From Gloeocapsopsis sp. IPPAS B-1203 (GTDB taxonomy: Bacteria; Cyanobacteriota; Cyanobacteriia; Cyanobacteriales; Chroococcidiopsidaceae), in the NCBI RefSeq assembly GCF_002749975.1, contig NZ_PEIG01000016.1:1-64000 (forward strand): a DNA stretch of 64,000 nucleotides, written 5' to 3'. Below are positions 45,209-55,042 of this stretch, one piece after another. The notes beneath the pieces are model-generated. The model searched no databases. It worked only from the letters and a program-made list of their open reading frames with translations, and was not told the origin of the DNA. How positions within the stretch are numbered: the first letter of the stretch is position 1; each line of letters starts with the position of its first letter. Position numbers and translations under genes: made by a program.

Positions 45209-46398
45209 GGCGTATAAACACTATATCGATTGCGTCCTTCCCGCTTCGCCTGATATAGCGCTTTATCTGCAAATGCAATTGCACTCTTCCATGAAATATC
45301 AAGTTGTGGTACGGTGCAGGTAATTCCTAGACTTAAGGTGACGCAATCGCTCACTAATGATTGGTTGTGGGGAATATTGAGGCTGTAAATTTCAGTTACG
45401 ATTGCTTCTGCAACTTTTTTAGCTCCTTTGACTGAAGTGTAAGGCAATATGACGGCAAACTCTTCACCTCCATACCGAGCAACTAAGTCTGTGGGGCGGT
45501 TTAAGACAGAACTAATTGCTTGAGCAATTTTCCACAAACATTCATCGCCTGCTTGATGTCCATAGTAATCGTTATAAAGCTTGAAGTGATCGACATCAAT
45601 TAAAATCAGCGCTAAAGATTGCTGTTGGCATGCCAAAAACTGCCACTGTTGCTGCCAATACTCATCAAAGCGACGGCGATTGGCAACGAGTGTCAAGTTA
45701 TCTACAATTGCTAGTCGGAGTAGTTCGCGATTGGCTTCTTCTAAGGCGGCTGTTCGCTGGGCAACTTTCATCTCAAGGGTGTATGTATACTCTTCTAGCT
45801 GGAGTTTAACTTGCTCTAAGCGATCCAGAGTGTGGGCGAGTTCAAGTTGCTGTTGTTGAATTGTGTTGATGTCTCGGTAAGATCGTAGTGCTGCAATTAC
45901 TGTTGTTAACAGTTTTTGACGAGTGAGTTCTATTTTGAGTTTATAGTCATTGATATCGTAATTTAAAATAACAGATTCTTCAGGAGCTTCGCCAGGATGT
46001 CCCGTGCGCAAAATGATTCGGACATGCTGATTTTTGAGTTCTTCACGAATATACTGAACAACTTGCAATCCAGCATCGTTCGTTTCCATCACTACATCTA
46101 GCAAGATTAGCGCAGCATCAGAGTGAGCGATCGCTAGTAATTCTTTCGCCTCTTTACCTGAGTACGCAGACAAAAATGCGAGTTTTCTGTTCTCAAACTG
46201 AACGTTATTGAGTGCTAGTTGCGTTGCTCGATGCACATCAGGTTCGTCGTCTACAATGATGACATTCCAATTATTTGGTGGGATCGGCAGTTCCTGCGCC
46301 GCTGTCTCAGTTTCATCGCCAAAGCAGATCTCATCATCCTTCAAGAAAATGACATCTTGTTGAAATTGATTCTGCAATTTAGGGTTGATAGGAAACAT
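45205..46398 (-). CDS. Response regulator diguanylate cyclase (REC-GGDEF)
   Basis: 397 residues from the ATG at 46398. The receiver is at about 45-165 (VDDEPDVHRA, acceptor D101 in LILLDVVME), a coiled coil at 170-225, then a GGDEF domain with the active-site variant GGEEF (310-314) in DLVARYGGEEFAVILPY. The inhibitory I-site RPTD (301-304) lies five residues before it, so product feedback is expected. It should make cyclic di-GMP. It is the last gene of the FIST-kinase-cyclase operon, 29 bp after the kinase. Confidence 0.94.
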   Translation of the reverse strand: MFPINPKLQNQFQQDVIFLKDDEICFGDETETAAQELPIPPNNWNVIIVDDEPDVHRATQLALNNVQFENRKLAFLSAYSGKEAKELLAIAHSDAALILLDVVMETNDAGLQVVQYIREELKNQHVRIILRTGHPGEAPEESVILNYDINDYKLKIELTRQKLLTTVIAALRSYRDINTIQQQQLELAHTLDRLEQVKLQLEEYTYTLEMKVAQRTAALEEANRELLRLAIVDNLTLVANRRRFDEYWQQQWQFLACQQQSLALILIDVDHFKLYNDYYGHQAGDECLWKIAQAISSVLNRPTDLVARYGGEEFAVILPYTSVKGAKKVAEAIVTEIYSLNIPHNQSLVSDCVTLSLGITCTVPQLDISWKSAIAFADKALYQAKREGRNRYSVYTP

Positions 46399-46426
46399 CA
46401 ATGGCTACTTTTGTTAAGTTGAAGGC

Positions 46427-47407
46427 TCAAGTCACCGAAGTAGGAAGTTCAATTATAAATAGCGTGCCCTTTCCTACCTCGCTTTGAACAGCAATCCTGC
46501 CTTGTAATTTTTGAGTAACTAGGTTGTAAGTAATATGCAATCCCAATCCTGTTCCTCCTTTCTCTCTGGCAGTTGTAAAAAAGGGTTCAAAGATTTTTTC
46601 TAAAATTTGTGTAGGGATACCAGTACCGTCGTCACGGTACTGAATTACGACTTGGTCGTTATGTTTTGTCACATCAAAACGCAAATGACCTTTTGCTTGT
46701 TGTGAGTAGCCATGAATAAGTGAATTTGTCATTAAATTAGTCACTACTTGAGCTAATGCACCAGGATAGCTGTGAATCGCGATCGCATCGTTGCCTTCAA
46801 TTGTTACGGTGTGTAAGTTTTTTCTAAATTGAGGCGAGAGACTCATCACGACTTCCTCAAGGTAATGCTTAACAGAAAATGTGCGTTGCTCTAGGCTGGA
46901 TTGATCGACAGCAACTTGTTTGAAGCTTTGCACCAATTCACCCGCACGATTGAGGTTATTTAAAATTAAGTTAGTACTTTCTTGAGCAATATCTAAGTAA
47001 TTATTTAAAGTTGAACGCTTGAGTTGTCCTGTCTTGACTGTCATCATGAGCGATCGCGTTTCATCCATTAAAGTTGAGGCAAGGGTGACGCTAGTTCCGA
47101 CTGGAGTACTAATTTCATGGGCAACACCTGCAACCAAACTACCCAAAGCCGCCATTTTCTCAGTTTCGACTAGCTTATCTTTCATCCTAGTCAGTTCATC
47201 AAATGCTTGTTCTAAATCAGCACTCTTTTTTTCAAGAATGCTTTGATATTCTTGCAAATCGCCAATGACACGCTTGAGCAGAAATTCCTTGCTACGATTC
47301 GTTGCTTCTAATCTAGCGCGATCAATTTCCGAACGTTCTAACTTCTTTTGAAGAATGCGAATTTCTCTATTTAGTTGTTTAATCTCAAGCTCAAATTTTG
47401 GAGACAT
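46427..47407 (-). CDS. Soluble coiled-coil histidine kinase
   Basis: 326 residues with no membrane helix. The first 85 form one long coiled coil (LNREIRILQKKLERSEIDRA and others). HisKA has H97 in GSLVAGVAHEISTPVGTSVT, followed by HATPase with NLMTNSLIHG, DDGTGIP, FEPFFTTAREKGGTGLGLHI. This sort of kinase, with AHEINTP-like H-box, often works with FIST or PAS sensors. It lies 7 bp after the FIST gene and 29 bp before the GGDEF gene, so the three form one signalling path. Confidence 0.93.
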   Translation of the reverse strand: MSPKFELEIKQLNREIRILQKKLERSEIDRARLEATNRSKEFLLKRVIGDLQEYQSILEKKSADLEQAFDELTRMKDKLVETEKMAALGSLVAGVAHEISTPVGTSVTLASTLMDETRSLMMTVKTGQLKRSTLNNYLDIAQESTNLILNNLNRAGELVQSFKQVAVDQSSLEQRTFSVKHYLEEVVMSLSPQFRKNLHTVTIEGNDAIAIHSYPGALAQVVTNLMTNSLIHGYSQQAKGHLRFDVTKHNDQVVIQYRDDGTGIPTQILEKIFEPFFTTAREKGGTGLGLHITYNLVTQKLQGRIAVQSEVGKGTLFIIELPTSVT

Positions 47408-47413
47408 AAGCTA

Positions 47414-48559
47414 TCATTGGCTGCCAATCAATAAAGTGACAAATGTCGTATTGTGGAAAAAAGTTTGCCCTGTATTGCTCAGTGGTGCAATCTCTCCATA
47501 AGTGTAAAAACCGCACCCTGCTATGACTTGTTTTGAGGAGTGAGCGATCGCTTGGTATTCTTCATTTGCCCGTGTACCTAAAATGTGCCGTCGCCAAGCA
47601 CACGAGAAAAATAGTGCTGCTTCTGGTGCTTGCCCTGGATATTTTGCCCATGCTTCTATAGAAGCCGTTTGTGAAGCAGTAATAACATCATCGATAGAAG
47701 CATCTGTAATCTGGACAACGGAATGCTCAGGGATATCTCCTGAAACAGTAATGCTACCTTGTTCTAAATCGTGACCTACTGATCCTCTTAAAAAAAATTG
47801 CTCTTCACCAGGTGGAAACACAGCAAGTGGGTAAACAGCATCAGGTGCTGAATTGTTTAAATAATAGTGATAGAAATCTAGAGCGGGCTTACCATCAATT
47901 TCATAAATAATATTTTTGTTGACTTTCGTAATCAGACTGCGTTTGCCAATAGGACGCCACCCACCCGCCACACCATAGGAAAAGAATAGTTTTCCAGCCA
48001 CAAGAAGCACAGGAACTGCGTCACTCAAAACCTCTGTGTTGAAGAATTGATAGGTACGTTTGTATTGCCATTGATCTGCAGCAGCGCCACCAAAGATTGG
48101 GATTGTTCCTAAAGCTGCTTTTAGCCCTTGCAAAATCGAAACTGTGGAGGTAGTTAAACTCTCTGGCACAGTAATACAAAATTGAATAGGTAAAGTGAGG
48201 CGGTGTTTTGCCGTTTCAACTGCTTGTTGAGCGATCGCCTCTGGGTTTTGAGACACATTGCGCCCAATAGATGCTCGAAATTCTATATTGTCTGCACAAA
48301 AAAGCATCAGTGTCAATGAGTCTTGCTGAAATTCTAAAATTGAGGAAATTTCACCATCTGTTGTTCCTCCAATCAATTCAATCTTAGGAAAGGCTTCATT
48401 AATCTGTTGCAGAATTAAATGATGATCGAAGTCGATTGCAGCAAATAAAAGTCCTGCTTGTGGTGTCTGTGCTAGAGTACTCCGACACTGTTGGATAACT
48501 TCCTTGACAGCTTCTAGCGAATCAGGATCGCTACTATGACCAATCGCTACTTTTAACAT
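47414..48559 (-). CDS. FIST-domain sensor protein
   Basis: 381 residues with FIST N (about 30-215: AGLLFAAIDFDHHLILQQIN, LIGGTTDGEISS, FGGAAADQWQYK) and FIST C (about 220-370: GVAGGWRPIG, EIDGKPALDFYHYYL, AALFFSCAWRRHILGTRANE, CGFYTYGEIAPL). FIST is a sensory fold predicted to bind small ligands such as amino acids. The first gene of a three-gene operon with a soluble kinase and a REC-GGDEF cyclase. No membrane helix: the ligand is sensed in the cytoplasm. Confidence 0.93.
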   Translation of the reverse strand: MLKVAIGHSSDPDSLEAVKEVIQQCRSTLAQTPQAGLLFAAIDFDHHLILQQINEAFPKIELIGGTTDGEISSILEFQQDSLTLMLFCADNIEFRASIGRNVSQNPEAIAQQAVETAKHRLTLPIQFCITVPESLTTSTVSILQGLKAALGTIPIFGGAAADQWQYKRTYQFFNTEVLSDAVPVLLVAGKLFFSYGVAGGWRPIGKRSLITKVNKNIIYEIDGKPALDFYHYYLNNSAPDAVYPLAVFPPGEEQFFLRGSVGHDLEQGSITVSGDIPEHSVVQITDASIDDVITASQTASIEAWAKYPGQAPEAALFFSCAWRRHILGTRANEEYQAIAHSSKQVIAGCGFYTYGEIAPLSNTGQTFFHNTTFVTLLIGSQ

Positions 48560-49120
48560 TTTTAATAAACTGCTTTGATCGCAATGTAAATTTTAGCTAT
48601 CAAATAAGTAGAGTAAGGGTAGGTATCTTGCCTGCCCCATAGTTTGTATTTCATTTGTTGACTACTTAGATACCTTCACAAGACTATAGTTCCCCAAAAC
48701 ATTGAGCAGTTATCATTAAGCACACTTAAAATAGAGAAAAAATTATTGAAACTTGCGATCGCATCTGACTTTTTACATTAAAAAATTGTGTTATGTCATT
48801 TCACGAGATGGTAGCTAACAATAAATTTTTCCCTCTTTCTGAAGCTACTTGTTTGTAACCAAATTAAAGTTAAACGTTCTTAAGTAAGTGCTCTACTGAC
48901 GAACATTGTGTGGTTTTTTCGTATCAAGTTTTATGGGTACAAAAGAATTAAGAATTATAGTAATGGAAGTAAAGCTTAGGACATTCTAGAAGCTTAGAGC
49001 CAATATCCCAACTAAGCTTTTAACCCTAACTCCTGACTCTGTTATAGTTCAAACTACTGAAATAAACAAAAAGGACAGGCTAAAACCCGTCCTCAAAGAA
49101 GAATTCAATTAAACTCAAGT
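48560..49120. other. Intergenic region of 561 bp
   Basis: Upstream of the FIST operon and downstream of petA. It holds the petA terminator at 49064-49093, A+T-rich sequence and no recognisable gene or RNA. Confidence 0.5.
49064..49093 (-). terminator. Predicted terminator of the petC-petA transcript
   Basis: On the minus strand AGGACGGG-TTTTA-GCCTGTCCT (49093-49072, outer stem of five pairs AGGAC/GTCCT plus inner G-C pairs) is followed by TTTTTGTTTATTT. It begins 28 bp after the petA stop. Confidence 0.75.
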
Positions 49121-50101
49121 TTAGAAATTCATTTCTGCTGCTTGGACTTTCTCAACTTGCTTTTTCTTCAGTACTAGTAGTACTTGACATAGCATAATTG
49201 CGGCTAAAAATGCCATCAACCATTGAATTCTTGCGGTACTTTGGAGCACAATTTCACCGTCGTCTTGACCAAAGCCACCGACGTTCGGGTTATCAGTCAA
49301 AGCATCGCCAGCTGCTACTGCTTGTCCTTCGGAGACAATCAGTTTTGGTCCTAGAGGAATTGTCTCAACGACTGTTTCACCTGAATCAGCATTAATAGTG
49401 ACTTGGTACTGTGTTGTTCCGTTTTCATCAGTAGTTTGAGCAATTTTAGCAATTGTTCCTGCGGCTGAGGCGTTGTAAACTGAGTTGTTACTTTTCTCAC
49501 CTGTCGGGTAAACTTGACCTCGTCCGCGATTACCACCTACATGAACAGGATATTTGCCAAAGTGAATATTTTTGTCTGATCTTGGATCGGGTGATAGTAC
49601 TGGAAAAACGATTTCTTGATACTGTTCGCCTGGTAGAGGTCCAACGATGACAATATTGTCTTTATCTTCGCTATAGGGTTGGAAGTAAAGATCGCCAACT
49701 TTTTCTTTCATCTCCTCCGAAATGCGTTCAGGAGGGGCAATCTTAAAGCCTTCCGGTAACATTAATACTGCGCCTACATTTAGCCCGCCCAAAGAACCAT
49801 CACTAAGAACTTGCTGAGTGTTGGTGTCGTAGGGAATTTTTACAACTGCTTCAAATACAGTATCGGGAAGTACAGATTGCGGTATCTCTACTTCTGTAGG
49901 TTTAGCAGCTAAGTGACAGTTAGCACAAACAATTCTTCCTGTAGGTTCGCGGGGAGTTTCGGGATAGGTTTGCTGTGCCCAAAAAGGATAAGCAGCAGCT
50001 GACTGGGGAAGTACCAGATCGCTTGCTAGCAAGAAGGTGACAGTAGCGATCGCGATAACTAACGTTTTGACAATCGCTGTTGATAACAAAGCTTTTTTCA
50101 T
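49121..50101 (-). CDS. petA: Apocytochrome f
   Basis: 326 residues. Signal peptide with cleavage before Y38 ([16 protein letters not shown]), so Tyr would give the amino-group haem ligand after cleavage. The haem-binding motif is CANCH (C59, C62, H63), and the large lumenal domain ends in the C-terminal helix [21 protein letters not shown]. It passes electrons from the Rieske protein to plastocyanin or cytochrome c6 in the cytochrome b6f complex. In an operon with petC, 90 bp upstream. Confidence 0.97.
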   Translation of the reverse strand: MKKALLSTAIVKTLVIAIATVTFLLASDLVLPQSAAAYPFWAQQTYPETPREPTGRIVCANCHLAAKPTEVEIPQSVLPDTVFEAVVKIPYDTNTQQVLSDGSLGGLNVGAVLMLPEGFKIAPPERISEEMKEKVGDLYFQPYSEDKDNIVIVGPLPGEQYQEIVFPVLSPDPRSDKNIHFGKYPVHVGGNRGRGQVYPTGEKSNNSVYNASAAGTIAKIAQTTDENGTTQYQVTINADSGETVVETIPLGPKLIVSEGQAVAAGDALTDNPNVGGFGQDDGEIVLQSTARIQWLMAFLAAIMLCQVLLVLKKKQVEKVQAAEMNF

Positions 50102-50191
50102 CAGTAACCAAACACTTATTTGTGACGAAGGTGCAAATGTATAGGTTATTGGCTAGTGTTTAGTGACTAGTCACTAGAACGCAGCACTTTT

Positions 50192-50731
50192 TTAAGTCCA
50201 CCAAGGCGATTCACCAGTACGAAAATCTGTTTCAGTCCAAGGCGTGATGGAAATTTTATCGTCTTCTGGCTTAACATGGACGAGTGCTAACGATAGTGGT
50301 GCTGGACCTCGAACAACTTTGCCAGTTTCATCGTACTGCGAGCCATGACAAGGGCACTTAAACTTGTTTTCTGCGGCATTCCAAGGAACAACACAACCAA
50401 GGTGGGTACACACCGCGTTCATTCCGTAATCGCCAATTGCTTCTTTACTTTCAACGACAATATAAGTCGGATCGCCTTTGAGTCCTTGGGCGAGTACGCG
50501 ATCGCCTGGATTGTGCGTTTCTAAGAAGTTACTGACGCTAATATCGTTACCTAGCGCGTCTTTTGCTTTGACACCACCGCCAGCACCACCACTGTTAGGT
50601 GGAATAAAGAACTTCACTACCGGATACAATGCTCCTAAAGCTGTTCCGGTAATCGTACCAAAGGTGAGCAAGTTCATGAATTGACGACGCCCCATATCGG
50701 GTACGTCCATGGATTTAGACATTTGAGCCAT
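50192..50731 (-). CDS. petC: Cytochrome b6f Rieske iron-sulfur protein
   Basis: 179 residues. The N-terminus has the twin-arginine motif [12 protein letters not shown] before a membrane helix, consistent with Tat export; tatC lies 0.9 kb away. The 2Fe-2S ligands are C108 and H110 (VCTHLGC) and C126 and H129 (CPCHGS), with the disulfide C113-C128. The tail ([10 protein letters not shown]) is that of the main PetC type. It takes electrons from plastoquinol in the b6f complex. Confidence 0.97.
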   Translation of the reverse strand: MAQMSKSMDVPDMGRRQFMNLLTFGTITGTALGALYPVVKFFIPPNSGGAGGGVKAKDALGNDISVSNFLETHNPGDRVLAQGLKGDPTYIVVESKEAIGDYGMNAVCTHLGCVVPWNAAENKFKCPCHGSQYDETGKVVRGPAPLSLALVHVKPEDDKISITPWTETDFRTGESPWWT

Positions 50732-50962
50732 AATTTCTGCGCTTTGCTTGTGTCTTTGTTAACAACGCTGAGATTTGCTCCCAGAACCTCACTTATCCTC
50801 TGTTGAAGTCGGTCTACCACGACTTACAACAACTTTCAAGTCCCTCTTTTAAGAGTGTTTCCAGCCTTTTTCAGAGGATCATTACATTTCTTTATATTGG
50901 TATCATACCTGAGTTACGCAGCTTTACTTTATAACGAAATGTAAAAGGTCATCGGTAACGAA

Positions 50963-51277
50963 ATGACAGGCAAGGAGTTACGCCAGCTATTGTTGAATAA
51001 GTGGGGGCGATCGTACGATGTCCAGTTACGACGTGTCCAAAGCAAAGTTTTTCTGCAGGTGATGTGGAAGTACCTAGAACAAGCGTCTTTCCCGCTTACC
51101 GAAGCAGAATATCAAGAACATTTGGATGCGATCGCCAATTATCTTCATGCTTTAGGCGGAACGCAGCAAGTACAACAATTTATTGCTCAAACTCGCGAAC
51201 GTCCTCGATTAGGTAAAGCCGTTAGTATTCCCCTCGATTTAGATTTGGGTGAACGTGCTTCGGAGTGGCTGATCTAG
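50963..51277 (+). CDS. DUF3067 family protein
   Basis: 104 residues. MTGKELRQLLLNKWGRSYDV, QVMWKYLEQASFPLTEAEYQ and EHLDAIANYLHALG are the conserved parts of DUF3067, a family of cyanobacteria and chloroplasts. The plant relative is thought to help b6f accumulation; that is from memory and not certain. It is divergent from petC, an arrangement that fits such a role. Confidence 0.88.
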   Translation: MTGKELRQLLLNKWGRSYDVQLRRVQSKVFLQVMWKYLEQASFPLTEAEYQEHLDAIANYLHALGGTQQVQQFIAQTRERPRLGKAVSIPLDLDLGERASEWLI

Positions 51278-51310
51278 GAGGGGTCAGAGGTCAGAGGTCA
51301 GGGGGAAGAG

Positions 51311-51643
51311 TTATAAAATTCTACTGCCAAGGGGAACATGGCGATCGGGCTGAATGAGTACCACTTGCCCATCGTCTAAAACAACACCCAAAACTAACAC
51401 TTCTGACATAAAATTTGCAACTTGACGCGCAGGAAAATTGGTGACAGCTAAAACTTGTTTACCTATTAATTCTTCATGCTGGTATTTAGTAATTTGAGCG
51501 CTAGATTTTTTAACTCCTAAAGCACCAAAATCGATCCACAGCTTATATGCTGGTGTTCTAGCTTCTGGAAAATTTACAACTTCTAAAACCTCACCAACGC
51601 GAATTTCTACTTTCTCAAAATCGCTGTACGTAATTTCTGTCAT
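51311..51643 (-). CDS. CsaA-like tRNA-binding domain protein
   Basis: 110 residues. One OB-fold: [60 protein letters not shown]. CsaA-like proteins bind tRNA and were proposed to act as chaperones in protein export in Bacillus. Its ATG overlaps the stop of tatC in ATGA, a sign of translational coupling. Confidence 0.9.
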   Translation of the reverse strand: MTEITYSDFEKVEIRVGEVLEVVNFPEARTPAYKLWIDFGALGVKKSSAQITKYQHEELIGKQVLAVTNFPARQVANFMSEVLVLGVVLDDGQVVLIQPDRHVPLGSRIL

Positions 51644-52455
51644 TTTCCAATTAACTTAACAGCACCAATGCCACCAAAGTAAAGCCCTAATACTGCACCA
51701 GCCAATAAGCTTTGTGTCAGAGGATCAGTTGAGGGTGTTAAGACTGCGCCTAAAATGACTCCGCCTAAAATAACATAGCGCCAACCTGACAGCATCTGCT
51801 GAGAAGAAACAATGCCTAATGCCCCAAGCAACAGTTGAATCACAGGAATTTGAAAAGCTAAACCAGTACTAAACAACAGTAGCAGCACGAACTCAAAGTA
51901 GCGGTCAATTGACCACAGTTGTTCTACAACATCAGCACCATAGTTAATAAAAAACTTCAATGCAGCAGGAATCAGGGCAACATAAGCAAATACCAATCCA
52001 GCAGCAAACAACACTGTTGAACCTAAAACAATTGGTGCGACTAAACGGCGTTCGCGACGTGTTAGCCCTGGTAAGACAAACTGAATAATCTGATACAGCA
52101 CAAACGGGCTAGCTAAGAGTAACCCACTATACCCCGCTACTTTGATAGAGACAAAAAAGTATTCTCCTGGCGCTAGCTGCAGAAACTTAACTCCTTGCGC
52201 CGGAACTTCAAGCAACTGCACAATTGGTTTAACGGCAATAAAGCAGCCAATCACGCCCAAAACTACAGCAATTAACGAGTAAAAAATCCGCTGTCGTAAC
52301 TCTTCTAAGTGATCGAACAGCGACATCTCTACTTCATCAGGCAACTCATCATCGTGGTTTTCCAAATCCTGCTTGTTTATCTCAGGCTTGGTTTCTTCCA
52401 AGTCAGTCGTTGGATCGGGCATAGTTGCACTATCTAATTCTGAGGGCGGCGTCAT
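51640..52455 (-). CDS. tatC: Sec-independent protein translocase TatC
   Basis: 271 residues. The acidic N-terminus ([20 protein letters not shown]) with the conserved [11 protein letters not shown], then six membrane helices with the family's [30 protein letters not shown] and the final [20 protein letters not shown]. It is the receptor that recognises twin-arginine signals. The Rieske protein encoded 0.9 kb away is a known Tat substrate in cyanobacteria. Confidence 0.96.
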   Translation of the reverse strand: MTPPSELDSATMPDPTTDLEETKPEINKQDLENHDDELPDEVEMSLFDHLEELRQRIFYSLIAVVLGVIGCFIAVKPIVQLLEVPAQGVKFLQLAPGEYFFVSIKVAGYSGLLLASPFVLYQIIQFVLPGLTRRERRLVAPIVLGSTVLFAAGLVFAYVALIPAALKFFINYGADVVEQLWSIDRYFEFVLLLLFSTGLAFQIPVIQLLLGALGIVSSQQMLSGWRYVILGGVILGAVLTPSTDPLTQSLLAGAVLGLYFGGIGAVKLIGK

Positions 52456-52520
52456 GAGTCAGCTTCATCGCAAGATTTATTGACTATTTTATCTGTCAGA
52501 TAGAAGTTCGTAGCCAAAAA

Positions 52521-52666
52521 CTATAGCAGAGGTCAGGGGTTAGGCTTCAAAGTGAGTTAGAGCGACGGTTTGCGTTGCGTGCGGAGGTTTCCTATATTGA
52601 GCAAACTTTACAAGACAACGATTCTAAGCATTTATAGTGTCTTAACCATGTTGACCATTGCTATAG
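52521..52666. repeat. Possible MITE-like element, copy 2
   Basis: CTATAGCAGAGGTCAG at the left and TTGACCATTGCTATAG at the right are imperfect 16-bp inverted repeats, 146 bp overall. The same ends bound 34011-34167. No ORF, and flanks AAAAA/AATTT show no obvious target duplication. It lies upstream of tatC. Confidence 0.55.
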
Positions 52667-52752
52667 AATTTGAGTTTACTCTATATAGGCGAACTCTTTG
52701 TATGGCAATTATACTATTGTACTGACGCAAAAATTTCAGGTAATGTTTGAAT

Positions 52753-53625
52753 TTATTGGGGTTGACCGTTCTTATTTAAATAGCCCTGTTGGATCAAAAA
52801 TGCTTTTAAAGCTGTTGGAAAATCAAGATATTTACCAATCTCGCGATCCTCTTGATAAATCGTCAAGCCCCAATCAGAAGTGCGATCGTAGTTAGCAAGC
52901 ATGAACTTCCAGCCTTGTTCGTATTCTCCTAAAAGGATCTTTTGTGCTACATATCCAGCCAAAATCCCATTAACTTCATACTGTTCTTTTTTACTTTGTA
53001 AAAATGCTTGATACATCTCCCAAGCATGAGATTTGAGATACTGAGTATAGCTACGAGTCACGTTTTCAAATTTACCATCTCTCATTAAATAAATTTGAGA
53101 TGGCGGAAAAGAGGCTGCATAAGAGCTAAAGGCATACAAAAAAGCGTTATCTACACTCACAAATTCAAATTTTCCATCTGCATTTAAATCTTGAAAAATT
53201 CCTCCACGACTATCAAGTAAACCTGTTTCTGACTTCATGAGTTGATTATTTCGTTGCGTGTAAATGGTATAATTAGTACAACAATGAGCGCCTCCACTAA
53301 ATGTCCTAATAACAACTTCAGGTGTTCCGTTACCATCTAAATCTTTCAGGAAAACACCACCAGTAAATTGAGTTAAAGTACTAGAGCTTAATTGAGAAAC
53401 ACCATCATATGAAATTTGATAGTGTAAATTATCAATTTCATCAAAAGTCTCTTTTTTCTCATAGCTAACATCAACTTCTAGCTTTCCAAGCCTTAATTTT
53501 TCATTTTTAAATGATGCTGTATCATAGTCTATTTCAATAACAGTTTTAGCACTTGCTGGATTTGTCAGAGATAATAAAGTTAAGAAAATAAAATAACTAC
53601 TTATTTGCTTAATTAGGCTGTTCAT
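52753..53625 (-). CDS. Secreted protein with FG-GAP-like Asp motifs, unknown
   Basis: 290 residues from the ATG at 53625 (a TTG at 53640 is less likely). A signal peptide (SYFIFLTLLSLTNPASA) sends it across the membrane. Two blocks resemble VCBS/FG-GAP calcium loops: DLDGNGTPEVVIRTFSGG and DLNADGKFEFVSVDNAF. GGAHCCTNYTIY with a CC pair lies after the first. The rest is helical. No function can be named; it is possibly a periplasmic calcium-binding protein. Confidence 0.75.
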   Translation of the reverse strand: MNSLIKQISSYFIFLTLLSLTNPASAKTVIEIDYDTASFKNEKLRLGKLEVDVSYEKKETFDEIDNLHYQISYDGVSQLSSSTLTQFTGGVFLKDLDGNGTPEVVIRTFSGGAHCCTNYTIYTQRNNQLMKSETGLLDSRGGIFQDLNADGKFEFVSVDNAFLYAFSSYAASFPPSQIYLMRDGKFENVTRSYTQYLKSHAWEMYQAFLQSKKEQYEVNGILAGYVAQKILLGEYEQGWKFMLANYDRTSDWGLTIYQEDREIGKYLDFPTALKAFLIQQGYLNKNGQPQ

Positions 53626-53729
53626 AAAGGCGCAAAGCAAGTATATAAATAATAGCTATTCAAAGATATGCTAAAGTTTGACAATCGTCAGCTGTACAAT
53701 TACATAATTGATAAAGTCCTCATGTATGA

Positions 53730-53800
53730 ATCGTAGATGCCCTGCGACTGAAGTCGGGGCTATTTAGACTAAGTGTACTTTCGTACACTAAAATAAGATT
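53730..53800. repeat. Intergenic hairpins
   Basis: CTGCGACTGAAGTCGGGG (near 53742) contains the small palindrome CGACT/AGTCG that is dispersed in many cyanobacterial genomes. Next to it, AGTGTAC-TTTC-GTACACT (53772-53789) is a perfect 7-bp hairpin. They could end the minus-strand transcript of the gene at 53903. Confidence 0.5.
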
Positions 53801-53902
53801 TTTTAAAGTAAATCCAAAGAAGTAGACCTTATTTGTTTAGCAGCGAATTCATTCGCCTAGCATTTTTGTATTTTGTAATTGACTAGCGATCGCCTTCAAA
53901 AT

Positions 53903-54187
53903 TCACTTTTTCTGACTCCGCTTTGATTTATGCTTTGGAGGAGTTCTATGTGCGCCGAAATATTTTTCACTACGGTAACGCAGCCACACTCTTAAGACTT
54001 GAGGAATTTGGTCTTTTTGCTCTGGTGTTAGAGTGTCGTAGAGTTGTAAAGCGCGATCGCGTTCGTGACGACAAGCTGCATTGTTGTGTGCATCCCAATA
54101 ACTCCTCGCTACACGAATCCGACGACAAACTTCCTTAATCAGTGCTTCTTGAGTGAGTGGAGTATCTTTATCTTTTTTAGTAGGCAT
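53903..54187 (-). CDS. Small conserved basic protein, unknown
   Basis: 94 residues from the ATG at 54187, which starts MPTKKDKDTPLTQEALIKEV. A longer reading from 54250 has an unlikely N-terminus. The core is helical (CRRIRVARSYWDAHNNAACR, LQLYDTLTPEQKDQIPQVLR, VWLRYRSEKYF) and the tail is very basic (PPKHKSKRSQKK), which may bind nucleic acid. Similar small proteins occur in cyanobacteria. No function known. Confidence 0.72.
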   Translation of the reverse strand: MPTKKDKDTPLTQEALIKEVCRRIRVARSYWDAHNNAACRHERDRALQLYDTLTPEQKDQIPQVLRVWLRYRSEKYFGAHRTPPKHKSKRSQKK

Positions 54188-54258
54188 TGATGTCAACGCT
54201 GGAGCATATATATTCATCTTATGATGGTGATTGAAATTGCAGCTATACAATTGTCAAT

Positions 54259-54912
54259 TTATGGCGTTTTTCTCACTGCTGCTAAAATGAACTCAATTGC
54301 TGCTTGAGTATGTTTTTCTACCATTTCTGAACTGAGGCGATCAATGTCCGGCGTTAAGTGCTTCCAGTTTTCTTGCACTGTGAAGTAGAAAATACAAACA
54401 CTTAAGATATGAGTCAGTGCTAAAAAGGGATCGAGTGTCCGAAAACACCCTTCTACCATGCCACGTTTGAGAATATTAAGTAAATACTTGTGCAAGCTCG
54501 ACACGTTAGCTTGCTTGAAATACAAACCCTGATTTTGACTTGCTTCTTGAAACCACAGCATTTGGCGGTGCAGATTCTTAGCCTCGTAGGCGATCGCAGT
54601 ACGAATTACCTCTTTGAGAGCATCTTCTGGTGACAAATCATCAAGTTCCAGTTGATTCACCATCAAGTGAACTTCATCAATCGGACGCTGCAAAACTGCT
54701 TTATATAATCCTTCTTTGTTATCGAAGTAGTAGTGAATCATTGCCGTTGTAATCTTGGCACGAGTTGCGATCGCACTTAACCGCGCACCGTGTAAACCAT
54801 GCTTAGCAAACTCAACTTCTGCTGCATCAAGAATCTGCTGCTGTGTTACTTCAGCATCCCGTATCTGACGAACAGATTTAGTAACACGCTTAGTTCTAGG
54901 TGACTGCGCCAC
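54259..54912 (-). CDS. TetR-family transcriptional regulator
   Basis: 217 residues with a GTG start. The TetR helix-turn-helix covers residues 20-70: QQILDAAEVEFAKHGLHGAR, LSAIATRAKITTAMIHYYFD, NKEGLYKAVL. The C-terminal ligand domain resembles the AcrR type (TetR_C). It is divergent from the Rieske oxygenase over 130 bp, the usual layout for a regulator and its target. The ligand is unknown, but an aromatic substrate is plausible from context. Confidence 0.92.
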   Translation of the reverse strand: MAQSPRTKRVTKSVRQIRDAEVTQQQILDAAEVEFAKHGLHGARLSAIATRAKITTAMIHYYFDNKEGLYKAVLQRPIDEVHLMVNQLELDDLSPEDALKEVIRTAIAYEAKNLHRQMLWFQEASQNQGLYFKQANVSSLHKYLLNILKRGMVEGCFRTLDPFLALTHILSVCIFYFTVQENWKHLTPDIDRLSSEMVEKHTQAAIEFILAAVRKTP

Positions 54913-55042
54913 AGCATCACATCCGTAATTTGCTTGTTTATGATAGCAAGAGAGTAAGTTGCTGTTGAGAATATCCCAATTGACTCAGTGATATCTTTGT
55001 CATAAACTAATTAAAAAATTAATTAGTAAGTGCAAGCTCTAT

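Noticed and set aside
53923..54138. Plus-strand 71-codon frame opposite the small basic protein
   Set aside because: Antisense shadow; the minus-strand frame has conserved-type sequence and a sensible start.
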